Assembly (NCBI RefSeq): GCF_030272615.1 | Contig: NC_081410.1 | Location: 117,311,140-117,375,139 of the forward strand | Source of the DNA: Cryptomeria japonica | Taxonomy: Eukaryota; Streptophyta; Pinopsida; Cupressales; Cupressaceae | DNA length: 64,000 nucleotides | Reading direction: 5' to 3' | In this document: piece after piece, positions 11,900-23,390 of the stretch | Position numbering within the stretch: position 1 is the first letter of the stretch | How the letters are laid out: every line of letters starts with the position of its first letter | Translations under genes and position numbers: made by a program | Notes under the pieces: model-generated | The model's input: the letters and a program-made list of their open reading frames with translations, nothing else | Databases searched by the model: none | Told to the model about the DNA's origin: nothing

Positions 11900-12726
11900 A
11901 AAAGCACAATATATTCAATGACTCTAGAGCAAAATCACCATAATAATCTCCAAGTGTGTTTCTCAAAAATCTCTGGGGTGTTTTGAATGAGAGTTGAAGG
12001 CTGAATTTATAGAGAATTCAAAAGAGAGATGAAGAAAAAGCTCAATTTAGGATTAATTGAAATAATTCAAAAATCAAATTCAGTTAACCTTGAGATAGAT
12101 TCCAATTATGGTTTCATTTAAATGCATTTAAATAAGAAGTTCAAGTTGTATTAGAAATAAGATTTGATTAATTCCCTACACTTGTGATAAAAATAGATAA
12201 TTCTTTGATTTATTCACGAAAAGAGTCTTTTCAATGCAACTGAACTTCTTTTTCTGAAAGCTTTGACTTCCAATTTTTGAGAATAATCAATAATTCAATT
12301 AATTGCTTTTCTGATTTCAAGTTCTAAATTTAGAAGAAGAAATAATATCTCAAGTTTGATTTCTCTCTCAATTCAATTCTTTTATTTAATTTTCAATTCA
12401 ACTCTTGCTTTGTGATTAATTCCTCTTTTGTAATAAATTAATTCCTTTTTTGCATGATTAAATGGTAAATTTATTAATTAATTAAATATGCTAGGATATT
12501 TAATAAATTAAAATAGGATAATTGATCAAAATGACATTCTTGGAATGATTTAATTAATTAAATAAATATTTAATTAATATAGAATAATTCACTTGCCATG
12601 TAATATTTGATGATTAAAGAATTAATTATGTGCTCAAGATTGATTTAATTGCCTTTGGTTAGGACCTTGGTGATGTTGTCGAGATTAGGGGCCCATGGTT
12701 TAGGTGACCATTTTTAGGGTATTACA
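11900..12726 (-). repeat. Outer part of the 5' LTR of the minus-strand gypsy element (candidate)
   Basis: Read on the minus strand, this begins TGTAATACCCTAAAAATGG at 12726, the type of start seen in plant gypsy LTRs, and contains a TATA box about 715 bp in. It is AT-rich, as for U3. No second copy is available in the window to confirm it; the flanking 12727-12731 (GTCTC) would be its target duplication. Confidence 0.5.
12005..12011 (-). promoter_or_regulatory. Putative LTR TATA box
   Basis: The minus strand reads CTCTATAAATTCAGCC here. A transcript start 25-35 bp downstream (about 11975) would begin the element RNA, leading toward gag at 9554. Position inside the candidate LTR supports it. 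Confidence 0.45.
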
Positions 12727-12825
12727 GTCTCCATTCTAGTTAGAAGCTCATGTTAGGGCTCTTATGAGACCATTGGAAGGGGTGGGTTGTTGTGGTAGAT
12801 CAGATAACTATTGTTGATTACTGGG

Positions 12826-13071
12826 AACACATGATTAAAGGGGCCGCCCAATAATATATGATTTCCTCCTTATAACTCTACCTCAATGCTCTTCTTAAAC
12901 TTGTGAATCACACTTCCAAATGAAACCAATAAATCACTCATTAAAAAAAACATATGATTGAAGGGGTTTCCCAATAACACGTGAGTTCCTCCTTAGAACT
13001 CTACCCCAATGCTATTCTTAAACTTGTGAATCACACCTCCAAATGAAGCCAATAGATCACTCATAGGAAAA
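12826..13071. repeat. Two-copy tandem repeat, 123-bp unit
   Basis: Unit 1 starts at 12826 (AACACATGATTAAAGGGG), unit 2 at 12949 (AACATATGATTGAAGGGG). Both contain TTCTTAAACTTGTGAATCAC and end near AATCACTCAT. The copies differ at roughly one base in nine, so the duplication is old. It lies outside the gypsy element, in flanking DNA. Confidence 0.8.
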
Positions 13072-14449
13072 ATCAAACCAACAATCAATTGATCGATATT
13101 TTTATGAGCAACCCTTGACTAGGCTAGGTGCAAGTTTTGAAAAGGGTTTTGCTAAATCCGTTTTGATGCCATGATGACATTTTCAAGATCATAAAGTAAA
13201 AATCATGATTTCCACAAACTATGAGCACACAAAAAGCCAAATGGTTATTATCAAAGACTTAAATAAAATAGATATAGTAGGATTGCATATATAGACAAAC
13301 TAGTGGAGGTAGACAAGTTGAATACAATGATTGACTATCCTTCCAAGGATGAGACACTTGTTAACTCACTTGACAAGTGTTCTAGTGAGTGACAAGTGTG
13401 TATGAAGAGTTATCTCACAAAATGAGTACACATGTCTCAACCATATGAGGTGAGACAAATCTCTAAAATACCTAAGTAAACTTAAGCTTATGCATGAATA
13501 GGTCAATCTAGAAAGTGATGACAACTAACTACTTAAGGGATGACTCTATTTACACTAACAACATGTACACAATAAATAGTCATGAGGTCATTGTGTATAA
13601 AAGATATTTAGAGAAACAAAATAAAGAAAGATACACTATAAATTTTTAAACTATAAAAATAAAATAAAATATTGAGAAATGAAAAGATATCTTCGAAACC
13701 TAGTGCTACTGTCTTATCCAAAAATGTGCACACAAAAGAAGAGGAGAAAATGTTTGGTTGAGCTATTGAGGGGCTTCCCTTAGTCAAACCTCTTTTTGTT
13801 ACTTCTACCTCCACAAATAGCTATGTTTTTTGATAATATTGAAAAGAGATGATAAAAACGATTGCTTGAAAACAAAATACATTGTTATTGATATAAAATT
13901 ATTTAAATGTACTATGATAACACCAATTAGGTCAAGATGCTAGCATAGAAAATCACATATAGTAAGAAGGAGATAACAAACTTAAATATGATCACCTAGA
14001 AGTTACAAAAAACATCCAAAGGAGATGCAAATACCTTTGTAAAGTTCTTCTCAATCCAACATTGAAAAGATGATATGCAACAAATGATAAGGCTTGTTGT
14101 ACATTCAAAATCCAACAACTTCTTCAAGAAATTATAGAGTTCAATGTGTGAGCATGAGCATGAGAGTTAAAAATCCACCTTCCTTTCTTTAATATAGAAA
14201 ATCAAGTTGATTTTGTTTAACCCGATTATGTGTAGAGGCATCATTTTCAAAATATTCATGGGAATGTAAGTCTCCTATAACTATTAGAATTGTAAATTTT
14301 TAAGGATGCTTTTATGTCATGTAGAATCTATGCATAGTGCTCTCACTCAAAAATAAATAAAACTTAGAAAGCTAGAATCATCATAAAAATGTTAGATAAA
14401 TGATATTTTGATGTTAAAATTTTAAAATTGAAATGATTTTATATTGCAG
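13072..14449. other. AT-rich sequence without recognisable genes
   Basis: Nothing coding was recognised. 13260-13460 repeats the word ACAAGT/GACAAGTG several times. 13600-14450 is about 70 percent AT with no motifs I can name. It separates the minus gypsy element from the DUF4283-type pseudogene. Confidence 0.4.
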
Positions 14450-14789
14450 GCTAAAGGGATGACATTGTGTAGTGTGAAATTGCAAGGGTATGACTCCACC
14501 AATTTCATCCTAAAAAAATTCACTATCTAATTTTGTGTTGATATCCTCCGAATTGTTTACTTCTAGCAAAATATTTTCTTTATCTTTGGGTTTATTAGAG
14601 AATCTAGAAAGATCGGGGCCATACCAAATGGGGATTTTTTTCTTCAAAGACTCACCCTACACCAAATCTTTCAACGAATAATCCAAAGTGACCTTTAAAG
14701 TGGAATTCTCTTCCTTTAGTTCTAGAACTTGTGTTATAGTTATATCTGTTGGCATTGACAAAACCGATTAATCTAAAGAACCAATAAAT

Positions 14790-15000
14790 ATCCAAGAATC
14801 CGATGATGCATTCCAAGACAAAGCATATAGCTATCAAATGTCACTATCTAAGGGAACAGGTTCAAGAAAAGGAAGTGATGTTGGAGTATATACCAACAAA
14901 AGAGCAGGTGGTTGATATCTTCACCAAGCCAGTACAAAAGGATACCTTTTAATATCTCAAAGGTAAGTTAGGGGTGATGCCCTACCTGCAGTAAAGTAAG
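14790..15000 (+). pseudogene. C-terminal end of copia RNase H
   Basis: Readable pieces match the same region of the 34794 copia element: the segments for NPMMHSKTKHIAIK, then EKEVMLEYIPTKEQV and DIFTKP. The glutamine codon after TKP is present here as CAA where copy A has a stop. Only the last 60 or so residues of Pol remain. Confidence 0.75.
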
Positions 15001-15337
15001 TTAAAAAGGGATCTATATCAATTTGGTATGATTTCTTTAAAAAAATAACTTAAGACTAGATTGATAAGTGTGGACTACTCCGGTTAGGGGGAGCAGTCTT
15101 GTAAGTGTACTGAAATGCATCTCTAACATTTTTGTCAAAGGGAGAGATATGATTATAGTGTTTGAGCATTAGTAAGTAGTGATTGAGCTAAAGTTGTTGA
15201 AACAGAGTATTACCAGTGTTAGGGGGAGATATTCATTACTCAGAGCAAAAGTAATGATCGGGTACAGAAATGAAGAAAGTACATGCAATTGATAAGTCAG
15301 ACTTTGAAGTGTTGCCATCAATGCCAAAGGGGGAGAT

Positions 15338-16984
15338 TGTTGGCATTGACAAAACTAGTTAATCTAGAGAACCAGTATATGTGTTGAGATTTCTCGTTGA
15401 TATCTAACACTGACTGGTGGAGTGGTATCGATGGAAGTGGTGTATCTCAGTAGTAAAGGTGATGACTTGTAAACATATGGAAACAACATTAGAAATAGAT
15501 GACCAAAGTTCAATCAGCTCAAGGGAAGACAGACTAAGCTAATCGATCTATCACTCAAGAAGATCAGTGTTGAGATCGGATCTACGGGTTGGTCATTCTA
15601 ATGATGATGAAGTCATTAAAGGTGACTTAGGCAAGAAGGCTTGAGGTTGTATGAAAATCGTAACCTCATTGGCAAGCAGGGAAAGAGACTTGATGTGAGC
15701 ACAACAAACCGACAATCAAAGGTTGAACTGGTAATGTAGAGCGCAGCAGTATAGCGGTACACCGGTGAGGTAGAAGGAAGATAGGTGATCACCATAAATC
15801 TCAGAGCGATGATCGGTTATTCGGTTGCAGTGGCAAATGGTGAGTTGGTGAGCTTGTGTCTACGCCAAACTAAAGGTTGGTGAAGTCAATTTCAGTTATT
15901 TACTTGCAGATTTTCTCATTCACATTTAAATGACTGAACTTGACCCATAAGTCACTATTTTTGGGGGATGCGGTGGCAGAATTAGTTGAATAGTTGGCAG
16001 AATTGTTGCAGGGCACGCAGAGAAAGAGTGGGAGATTTTGAATTTAAAATCCTTTGAAATTTGTGATTGCTTTGATTGAGGAAACACCTGAAGGTGACGA
16101 CAGAAGATGTATAAAGTATTTTTGAGTTCATTCAAAAATTCTTGATCGTAAAATTTGCAAAGAGCATATCCTGTAGAAGGCGATCCAAAGTGAAGAGTAG
16201 AGTGAGAGGAAGTGCTAAAAATATTTAGCAAAGTAGAGAGTGTATGAGGTAGACTAGCAGAGTGCATAGCCGAGGGACAGAGGACCGATAGAGTGCAGAG
16301 CCAAGGATAAGAGGACTGACAAAGTGCAGAGCTGAGTATCAGAGGACTGGCAGAGTGCAGAGCCGAGGGTAAGAAGATTGATAGAGTGCAGATGCGAAGG
16401 TACAAGCAAAAAACTGGTGTTGTGCAGAGCAGACACAACTAGTGTGGATAGAGTATGATTCTCATTGTGATATGATCAAGCTATTAGTAGCTAATTCAAT
16501 ATATCATCATTTTGTTGTTTTCTAACCATTACAACTTAAATCCCTTAACCGGGTGGACTTTAACAGGTCCCTTTGTAAAATCCCTTAACCGAGTGACATC
16601 TTAATTGATGTTCTTAAGTCCTTTAACCAAGCTACCTTTAACAGGGTAAAGGCACTAATAGGCCTTAAACAAAATCCTTTAACCAGGTGGCACCTAACAG
16701 TGTCTTTGTAATCTCCTAACAGGGATGGCTTCTCACCGGGTGTACTTCAGAAGAGTACAAATTTTGTGAGTTCCTACTCACACCGTGGTTTTCTCCCATT
16801 TGGGTTTCCATGAGGTAAATCTTGGTGTCACTGTATATCTTTTCATGCATTCATATTCATCTGCATTAATTATGTGTATTGATGAATATTAAGTTAGTGC
16901 ATATTTGAGTTAAAAGTTTTAATTGTGAAAAACTGATAAAGTGTTGATTCACCCCTCCCCTCTCAGCACCGGGTGGGACTAAAA
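15338..16984 (+). repeat. 3' LTR of the deleted copia element
   Basis: 1647 bp, starting TGTTGGCATTGACAAAACT after the polypurine tract and ending GGGTGGGACTAAAA. It contains the family's two internal degenerate repeats. At 16258-16410 there is an array of about 32-34-bp units around GTGCAGAGCCGAGGG. At 16540-16745 there is an array around CCCTTAACCGGGTGG. Confidence 0.85.
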
Positions 16985-17700
16985 ATATCATTGGTTCTTT
17001 TTGCATCATTATTTTGGATCTTTGACAACTCATTCGTAGCCTCATTCTCCATCTACACCTCCCCAATATTGGAATAATTTTTTCCTCGTCAGAAATTATT
17101 TGCCAAATGTCCCCACTATTGACATTTCTAAAATTTTGTAGGAGTTTTTTCTGCTTCTACCCTTTGTCTCCATATCCTTGATTTTGATCTCTTGTGGCAA
17201 GGAATATTTTATGTCTATAATTGGAGAATCTCTAACATACATACCAAATTCATTATCCACTAAACTTTCATCTAACTTGATAAGGAAACCTAGTTTTTCT
17301 CTAATCAATTTTAATATACCAAGATCCCAATACTCCATAGGAAAGTTGTTAAATCTAACCCACATGGGGGCTATCGATATCTCATGTGAGCTAGGGTTCA
17401 AATTGGGTTCTCAATCCTTCATATAGATACCAATTATATCCATTAAGAATGGCCCCTAGTTCAAGATTTCATACTTTTTTTCTTTTGGAAGGAATTCTAC
17501 TAGGAAGAAACCTCAAGGCAATAGTTTTAGTTTAATTTCTCTACATTATTACCTTGACACTAATTTGTCATTTTTTCCCTAGATTGCCAATCCCCCACCC
17601 ATTTTATAAAAAACACAAATTTTTAAATAGTCTGCCAAATTAACCAAATCTATACTATTGATGGCAAAGGAAATACATTTCACATGAGGTTTTAAGGTAC

Positions 17701-18148
17701 GATTAGAATTTTATTTGCACTTGTAATAGGTGTTTGCCCTTTTAGAATCCAAACCTTTACTATTTCCTTATGCTCCAATTTATCATAGTGATCCAAATGA
17801 ACCTATTGTGTTCTATTGCAAGATCTTCTATTGGCCTCTATTTTATGGACGACAAATTCTATGAATTTGTATTCCCTATGTTTGTGCCCCTTGCTTTTGA
17901 CCCTTGCTTTGTAATACCATTGATTATTTGGTAAGTGAATAGACTCCCTCCATGAGTTTTGCCAATAATCATTTATCCACTTTGAAAAGATTTTGTCTTG
18001 AGATCATGCTTAGGAACTATCCTCTCTTATATATTTCCCCTCCATAATGAAGTTTGATCATGATCTATTTTTTTCTCAAATTTGAAGTTTCTTAAGAGTT
18101 AGCTAATTTTACTTTACTTTAAAATTAAATTATATAAGATCTTTTCTA
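17701..18148. other. Flanking sequence with no recognised feature
   Basis: Possibly the N-terminal part of the DUF4283 pseudogene on the minus strand, but I could not read a convincing frame. It ends at the TATAT target site of the large gypsy element. Confidence 0.35.
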
Positions 18149-18153
18149 TATAT

Positions 18154-19263
18154 TGTTAACATTATTTCAAGTTGAAGTCTATGGGTCGATTTTTTATCGA
18201 GGGGATCCTTTTTCCTTTTTGCTTTCCAGCTACGCTCAGCGTATGGGCCGTGTCATCTCAGCGTTGCTCTTGAAGGCCCATTGTTTATGTTCAAGGTTTG
18301 AAGGAATGTGGAGCTGCCAAGTGGCTCTGTTTTTTTTGACTCGGCATTCTTTTGGACCCCACCCTGCATCTTGAGAAAGATAGGGACACATGGCATCTTC
18401 GCGCTGCCTATATTATTTCTGTTTATATGCCCTTTTGCGGATGTCTCCAGAGATGCCACGTGTTTTCTATGGTGAGTTGTCTGCTAGGTTGCAGTTCGCA
18501 CAAAATATTTTCTATTCGGGCGGGAATGGAGAGCACCACAGTAGGGTGGAAGTAACAACCCCAGAAGCAGTTTTGCTAAGTGTGTTCTTGCGAGATGCCA
18601 CGGTAGTGTTTTATGTTTTAGAAGTAGTTGTGCATGGCTAGCGGATGCTTTAAGCTGTTAGCGGAGTTGTGGGTTCTATTTATGTTTTAGTTTTCCCTGT
18701 TTTAGGGGTTCAGAACTTTAAAAAAAGAACAATTAAGTATCTTAGATAGAATTTTAGCCTTTTAGCTGTTGTTTTTGAGGAAAGGATAATCAAACTGTGC
18801 CTACAGCCTTTGTGATGCCTCTTTTCAGTATGCTTTGATAGTTTTATGTGCTTTCCTGTAATTCTGATGACTTTAGAGATATATGTCTAATACTCCGTCA
18901 ATTAAACTATGTTTTGCACTTGTTATATGGTGGATGCGCGATTTATATTTCTTTATGTTTCCAAGGGATCTTGATTGTGTCTTAATTGTGGTTCTTTTCG
19001 GATATGTTGATTGTTGAATGGGCTTTAAAACCGCATGTCTATGGGTTTTATATGTTGTTAATGCTTGTACGAAATGTTCTGGCACATCGCCTCAATAGTT
19101 TAGATCATTTTGCTTTAATTTCCTTCTTTCTCTTTTCCCCAATCATCAGGAAGAGATAGCTTCTTAAACCCGAAGGTCATCCAGTGAGTTACGCGCAATA
19201 GGTTCCCCATCACTGAATTTCCCATAAGGTTGTTTGCTTTCAAAGTAAAATTTAGAGTCAACA
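18154..19263 (+). repeat. 5' LTR of the 13.9-kb gypsy element
   Basis: Bounded by TG at 18154 and CA at 19262-19263 and matched along its length by 30942-32055. Promoter and polyadenylation signals were not assigned with confidence. Confidence 0.93.
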
Positions 19264-19273
19264 ATTTTTTTTC

Positions 19274-19292
19274 TGGCGTGCCCGTTGGGACC
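19274..19292 (+). promoter_or_regulatory. Primer-binding site candidate
   Basis: TGGCGTGCCCGTTGGGACC begins 10 bp after the LTR end. The TGG start fits the complement of a tRNA CCA tail; I cannot say which tRNA from memory. Confidence 0.6.
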
Positions 19293-19448
19293 ATATTTTG
19301 AATAAGACTTGAGCCAGTTTATGAGTCATAGGCCCGTTACCAGAGTCAAACAACCCTAAATCCTAGTTTACTCCTACCACCCCTGGTAAACATTCATTCG
19401 ACTACATCCTCTTCTTCTCAGAGCTTACCTGCAGTCACCCTTACAACA

Positions 19449-21060
19449 ATGACACACATTCCCCCTAGAAGCCCTCTCATTCCCCCTACTCCGCCTGTAG
19501 TTTGGGGACCAATCTCCACAGCCACGTTGAAAGTCGTGCCTAAGTTTACACGAGAATGCCATAAGACTCCCGAGGAACATTTACAAGATATAGCCAATGT
19601 CTGCACTGTCCACGGTATTATTGCGCAACATTTAGCCTTGAGATTGCTTGTAACCTCTATCAAAGGAAGAGATTTAGATTGGTTCAGATCCTTGGGCCCT
19701 AATACTATAGGGGATTGGGATCAACTGGGTGATTGTTTCTTCTAGAGACTCTCTGACAAGGTCGACAGATCATCATTGATGCACCAGTTGATCACAATAA
19801 AGAGGGCCCCTTAAGAAGCATTGACGAAATTCAATTTAAGATTCCAGAGAACCTGGCAAAGAATACCTCTATCCGCCCACCCTCCTGCGAATATGGCGTT
19901 CATCTTTTACTTAAAGGCTTTCAATTCTAACATATCGGTGATGATTTAAATCTCTAGGAGGTAATACCCTCCCGCAAGCATTCGATATAGCAGTGCAAGT
20001 AGAAAATAATTTGATCGATGCCAGGAAGCTTGCCCCTCGCCCCATCATGCCAATCTTTCTTGAGATATCTCACCAAACTCCTAAAGATGTCATCCCTAGC
20101 ACATCTACCCCGAAATCTATGTATGTATACCCCAGCCCCCAGCAAACATATGTCCCTCTGCAATCATCTCTAGCTGTGGAGGTCAGCGACATGAAGGACT
20201 TGTTGAGATCCTTCTCGAACAAAATTGTTAATCTGAAAAGAGCCCAAATATCACCCACTAGACCCCCTTTTCAGCAAAATTTCTAGGGAAACAGACCCCC
20301 ATACTAGCATAATCAGCATGCAAACCACCATGCCGATAAGTCTACCCAGTCGAATGGCCAAATAGTCCCAGTCCCCAATCCTTTGCAGACCATTTACCCC
20401 AACACCGACAAGGAGTTGGTAGTGGGTCAAAATAATCTAGTGGATGATACTAACTCTTGGTGTTTTCCTTGCAATAACGCTCACACTCCAAGAAATTGTC
20501 TGAGAGGAAATTTATAGCAAAAGATTGCAGAGCAACGAAGTCTAGGCGTGATGCCAAATGAATCTGTTTATGCATCCCCAAGTATGGATAACGCATCTCT
20601 CATCGCCCAAATGCAGGTTATGTCAATGCAACAAGAAACAAAGATAGCCCTAGATCACACATTATTCTCTTGGATGGAGGACGATGATGCAGTGCTCACT
20701 AATGGCGCAACTACTTCAAAGGAGGGAGTCCCCTTCATGCAATCGGATTATAATATCCTCTCTAAAAGATGTTTCACCAGGGAGAATATGAACACATCAG
20801 GGAGAGCGCCCGCAGATAAAGCTCCTGAGCAACCTGCAGTTGTCCCCACATACCCAAGGAAAGAGTTTGTCCCCTATAAGCCAAGAGAGCCAAAAGCATC
20901 AGTGCCTACAATACTGGACGTGGTGGAGCAACTAAAGAAGGCTCTGACCAATGTATCTATGTGGGATCTCCTTAGCATCCCAAAGCAAAAGAATCAGTTG
21001 AAAGAGGCCTTGTCTAATGTCGGTAGAGGTGCAAACAGAAATGCCACCAAAGCTCTATAG
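19449..21060 (+). pseudogene. Gag of the 13.9-kb gypsy element
   Basis: The frame 19449-19745 begins MTHIPPRSPLIPPTP and holds the gag core (HLALRLLVTSIKGRDLDWF, then DWDQLGDCFF), followed by TAG. Frames 19993-20286 (Pro-rich, YPSPQQTYVPLQSS) and 20548-21060 continue it. At about 20459-20510 a zinc knuckle of the CX2CX3HX4C type is readable (CFPCNNAHTPRNC). At least three stops interrupt the gene. It would form the particle and bind element RNA. Confidence 0.75.
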
Positions 21061-21111
21061 ATCAACGAAAGGGAGTTCCAACCCTTTACAGACAAATCGT
21101 GCTCTCCGACT

Positions 21112-21750
21112 GTGTTAACCAATGAGACTGTGCCTCCCAAGTCTCAAATGGAAGGTAAGCCCAAACTGAACCCATTCTATTTAACTCTTATAGTCGGGGA
21201 TAAACTCTTGCATAATTCTATGATAGATTCTGGAGCGAGCACCACTGTCATGCCTAGACATATCGCTGAGGTTTTGAATATTAAGTACAAACCTTTAAAT
21301 AGGAGAGTCATGCAATTAGATGGGAATAAAGTCTAGACCATAGGCCTTATCAAAAGCCTCTCGCTGATATTGTTCGCATGTCCTAGTATTACTGTGTCCC
21401 AAGAAGTAGTGGTCATTGACATCCTGCCTATTTTCGGGATCTACCTTTCCCGGGATTTTACTACCAAGATAGGAGGCTACCTGTCTTTAGATTGGTCCCA
21501 CCTCATCCTCTGCACTCAGCATGGTGCCAAACTGAAAATATTTTCAGAGCCCCTTCATGTCGAGCACGTAGTAGACCAAGCCATGATTAATTTTGAACCC
21601 ACTCATACTTCCATCTCTAATAAAGAAAGGAAAGTCGTAGAGCTCCTAGAGGATGAGGAATTGACCGGTGAGATCCCGCCAAATCAAGAGGTTTTCCTAA
21701 ATGAATTCATAGACTCTGATAATTCTCCAACTACCATACCATCGACCTAG
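21112..21750 (+). pseudogene. Retropepsin of the 13.9-kb gypsy element
   Basis: The frame 21112-21336 carries the active site MIDSGASTTVMPRHIAEVL with canonical DSG. A stop at 21334-21336 (TAG) interrupts it. The same reading frame then resumes with ILPIFGIYLSRDFTTKIGGY and LDWSHLILCT, the conserved C-terminal half of Tat proteases. An acidic tail to 21750 leads toward the RNase H domain. Confidence 0.82.
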
Positions 21751-21819
21751 GTACCTACTGCATTTTTTATGAAAACCAAGCCATCCCAAAGCTTACCAAA
21801 GAACCATTTTCTAAAGAAA

Positions 21820-22272
21820 AATTATCATCTGCACTATGGACATTGCACTTTGATAGTGCGAGATGCAAAGCAGGTTCCGGAGTTGGGATTTGCCTCACTT
21901 CACCTTCAGGCGAATGAATCTTGAAGTCTTTCCATCTACAATTTGCACGTTCGAACAATGAAGCAGAATACGAAGGACTGATCCAAGGTCTGAGCTTGGT
22001 GGAAAAGATGGGTATTAGGCAATTAAGAGTCTTGGGTGACTCTTAACTGGTGGTACACCAAGTTCGAGGAATTTCCAGTGCCAAACATGTCCGCATGAGA
22101 TCATACCATGCCAGAATGTGGGATTTAATTGAAATCTTTGATGCTTTCGATATCCAGAGCATCCCTCAAAAAATAAATGATGTTGTTGATCAGATGGCTA
22201 CAATCGAATCACAATTTGACCCTGCCACGGATTTGCTCTCTAATTCCCAAGCGGTCTATGTGGTCTTCTAAC
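21820..22272 (+). pseudogene. Archaeal-type RNase H located between protease and RT
   Basis: The readable frame gives LHFDSARCKAGSGVGICL (first Asp), RSNNEAEYEGLIQGLSLVEK (Glu), LRVLGDS (Asp; the next codon is a stop) and SIPQKINDVVDQMATIES, equivalent to the final IPRxxNxxAD helix. This is the acquired aRNH of the Tat lineage, but placed upstream of RT, unlike the element at 1-12726 where it follows RNase H. Stops at about 21917 and 22044 interrupt it. Order and motifs are directly visible; what the altered order does is unknown. Confidence 0.8.
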
Positions 22273-22399
22273 TGGCTATCCCTGATAACGATACCCACTG
22301 GCAAGTCTTCAAAGGTGAAGGAGACTTACAGAGACCAAATCCTCCAGCTAAGATCCAACAAACTTCCTAATGGTCTGATCACCCTGGAGAATTTGTTTG

Positions 22400-23390
22400 A
22401 CCATGATGATGCCAAAAAAGATAGGCGAAAGCTTACGACCGATAAAGGAGATTATACCGAAATGTCAATAGGAGATGAGAGAGTGCTCAAAGTAGGAAAA
22501 GATGTTTCTCTAGAAGATAGAAGGCACTTGACCCGATATTGTGATGAATGCATGGGTGTCCTGGCATGGTGCTACAAAGAATTGAAAGGCTATGACCCCA
22601 ATGTCATTTAGCATACCATAGAACTCATCGATGGAGCCAAGTCAGTCTGATAGAAGAAAAGACTGGTCAACCCAAAAATTGAGTCCCTCATGGCCCAAGA
22701 GCTGAGGAAGCTGATTGAATCAAATATCATCTACCCCATTAAGCACAGTACATGGGTGTCTAATTTGATGCTCGTGAGGAAAAAGAATGGAGACATCTGG
22801 CTTTGTGTGGATTTCAGAGACTTAAACCAAGTGTCTCTCAAAGATCACTAACCCTTGCCATCAATGGAACAATTGCTTTGCACGGTGGCAGGATCATAAA
22901 TGTTCTCAATGCTTGATGGTTTCTTAGGTTATAACCAAGTCTTGGTGAAGCCCGAGGACCAACACAAAACAACTTTCACCGCCAAGTGGGGAACATTCAC
23001 CTACCAAAAAATGCCTTTTGGGTTGTCAAATGTTGGCGCAACTTTCCAAAGAGCTATGGATTTGGCTTTTAAAGAGCTTATCAACAAAATAATCCTGATA
23101 TACTTAGATGATTTAACAGTGTTTTCTAAACATCGAGCAGATAATTTCAATCACCTCAAGCTGGTTTTACAAAAGTGCCTCGAGTTTGGGATCTCTTTGA
23201 AGCCAAAGAAGTGTATCTTTTTGGTATCCCTCAAGGTAAGCTACTAGGACATATAGTGTCCAAGGAAGGTGTCTCCATCAACCCTGACCAATTCAAAGCA
23301 ATAAAAGAGCTCCCCCTTTCGGTCAATAAAAAGGGAGTTTAGTCTTTCCTAGGAAAGGTCAACTTTGTTAGCCGCTTTATTTCCAATTTT
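22400..23390 (+). pseudogene. Gypsy reverse transcriptase
   Basis: Blocks in order: MAQELRKLIESNIIYPIKHS, TWVSNLMLVRKKNGDIWLCV, DFRDLNQVSLKDH, FSMLDGFLGYNQVLVKPE, WGTFTYQKMPFGLSNVGATF, and the catalytic IYLDDLTVFSK at about 23098-23130. Stops lie at 22648, about 22850 and 22898. A frameshift at about 23230 precedes GKLLGHIVSKEGVSINPDQF. YLDD is a common variant of the YVDD/YIDD active site. The upstream part (22177-22611) is an RT lead-in without a named domain. Confidence 0.88.

Larger units (their letters stand above)
1..12726 (-). mobile_element. Tat-lineage Ty3/gypsy LTR retrotransposon, cut by the window start
   Basis: On the minus strand the order is gag (9554-7624), protease (7491-6868), a long spacer, reverse transcriptase (4883-4035), RNase H (4075-3678), archaeal-type RNase H (3519-3107) and integrase (2898-1745). 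RT before integrase makes it Ty3/gypsy; the second RNase H and absence of a chromodomain place it in the Tat group. The outer end is set at 12726, where the minus strand begins TGTAATACCC, a typical LTR start. No second LTR was found at the low end; since an antisense ORF tail lies at 2-139, the 3' region probably continues left of the window. Many frameshifts and stops make it non-autonomous. The LTR end at 12726 is less certain than the domain order. Confidence 0.85.
14747..16984 (+). mobile_element. Internally deleted Ty1/copia element with TSD ATATC
   Basis: The 5-bp duplication ATATC lies at 14742-14746 and 16985-16989. The element starts TGTTGGCATTGACAAAACC at 14747, but after about 38 bp of LTR it jumps into the end of RNase H (about 14790). 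It then continues through the polypurine tract (AAAGGGGGAGAT, about 15326) into a full 3' LTR (15338-16984). The last LTR bases are AA where relatives have CA. It is therefore a complete insertion that later lost most of its 5' LTR and interior. Related to the copia elements at 34794 and 58292. Confidence 0.9.
14450..17700 (-). pseudogene. DUF4283-type (LINE ORF1-like) pseudogene split by a copia insertion
   Basis: On the minus strand, 17700-17096 reads GFFLVEFLPKEKKYEILN, then (in 17401-17096) SIAPMWVRFNNFPMEYWDL, a pattern typical of the DUF4283 region of plant LINE ORF1 or zinc-knuckle proteins. After one frame change near 17060 the frame continues (ENEATNELSKIQNNDAKRT) to the copia insertion. 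Removing the copia and one copy of its TSD, it continues in the same frame on the far side (ITQVLELKEENSTLKVT, coiled-coil like) to about 14450. Several stops show it is dead. It is probably a LINE fragment, possibly a host gene remnant; no LINE reverse transcriptase was seen nearby. Confidence 0.6.

Noticed and set aside
15926-16438. 170-residue minus-strand ORF with repeated LCTLS-type motifs
   Set aside because: It is the reverse strand of the LTR minisatellite; similar frames appear at 35689-35958, 41711-42115 and 59153-59404.
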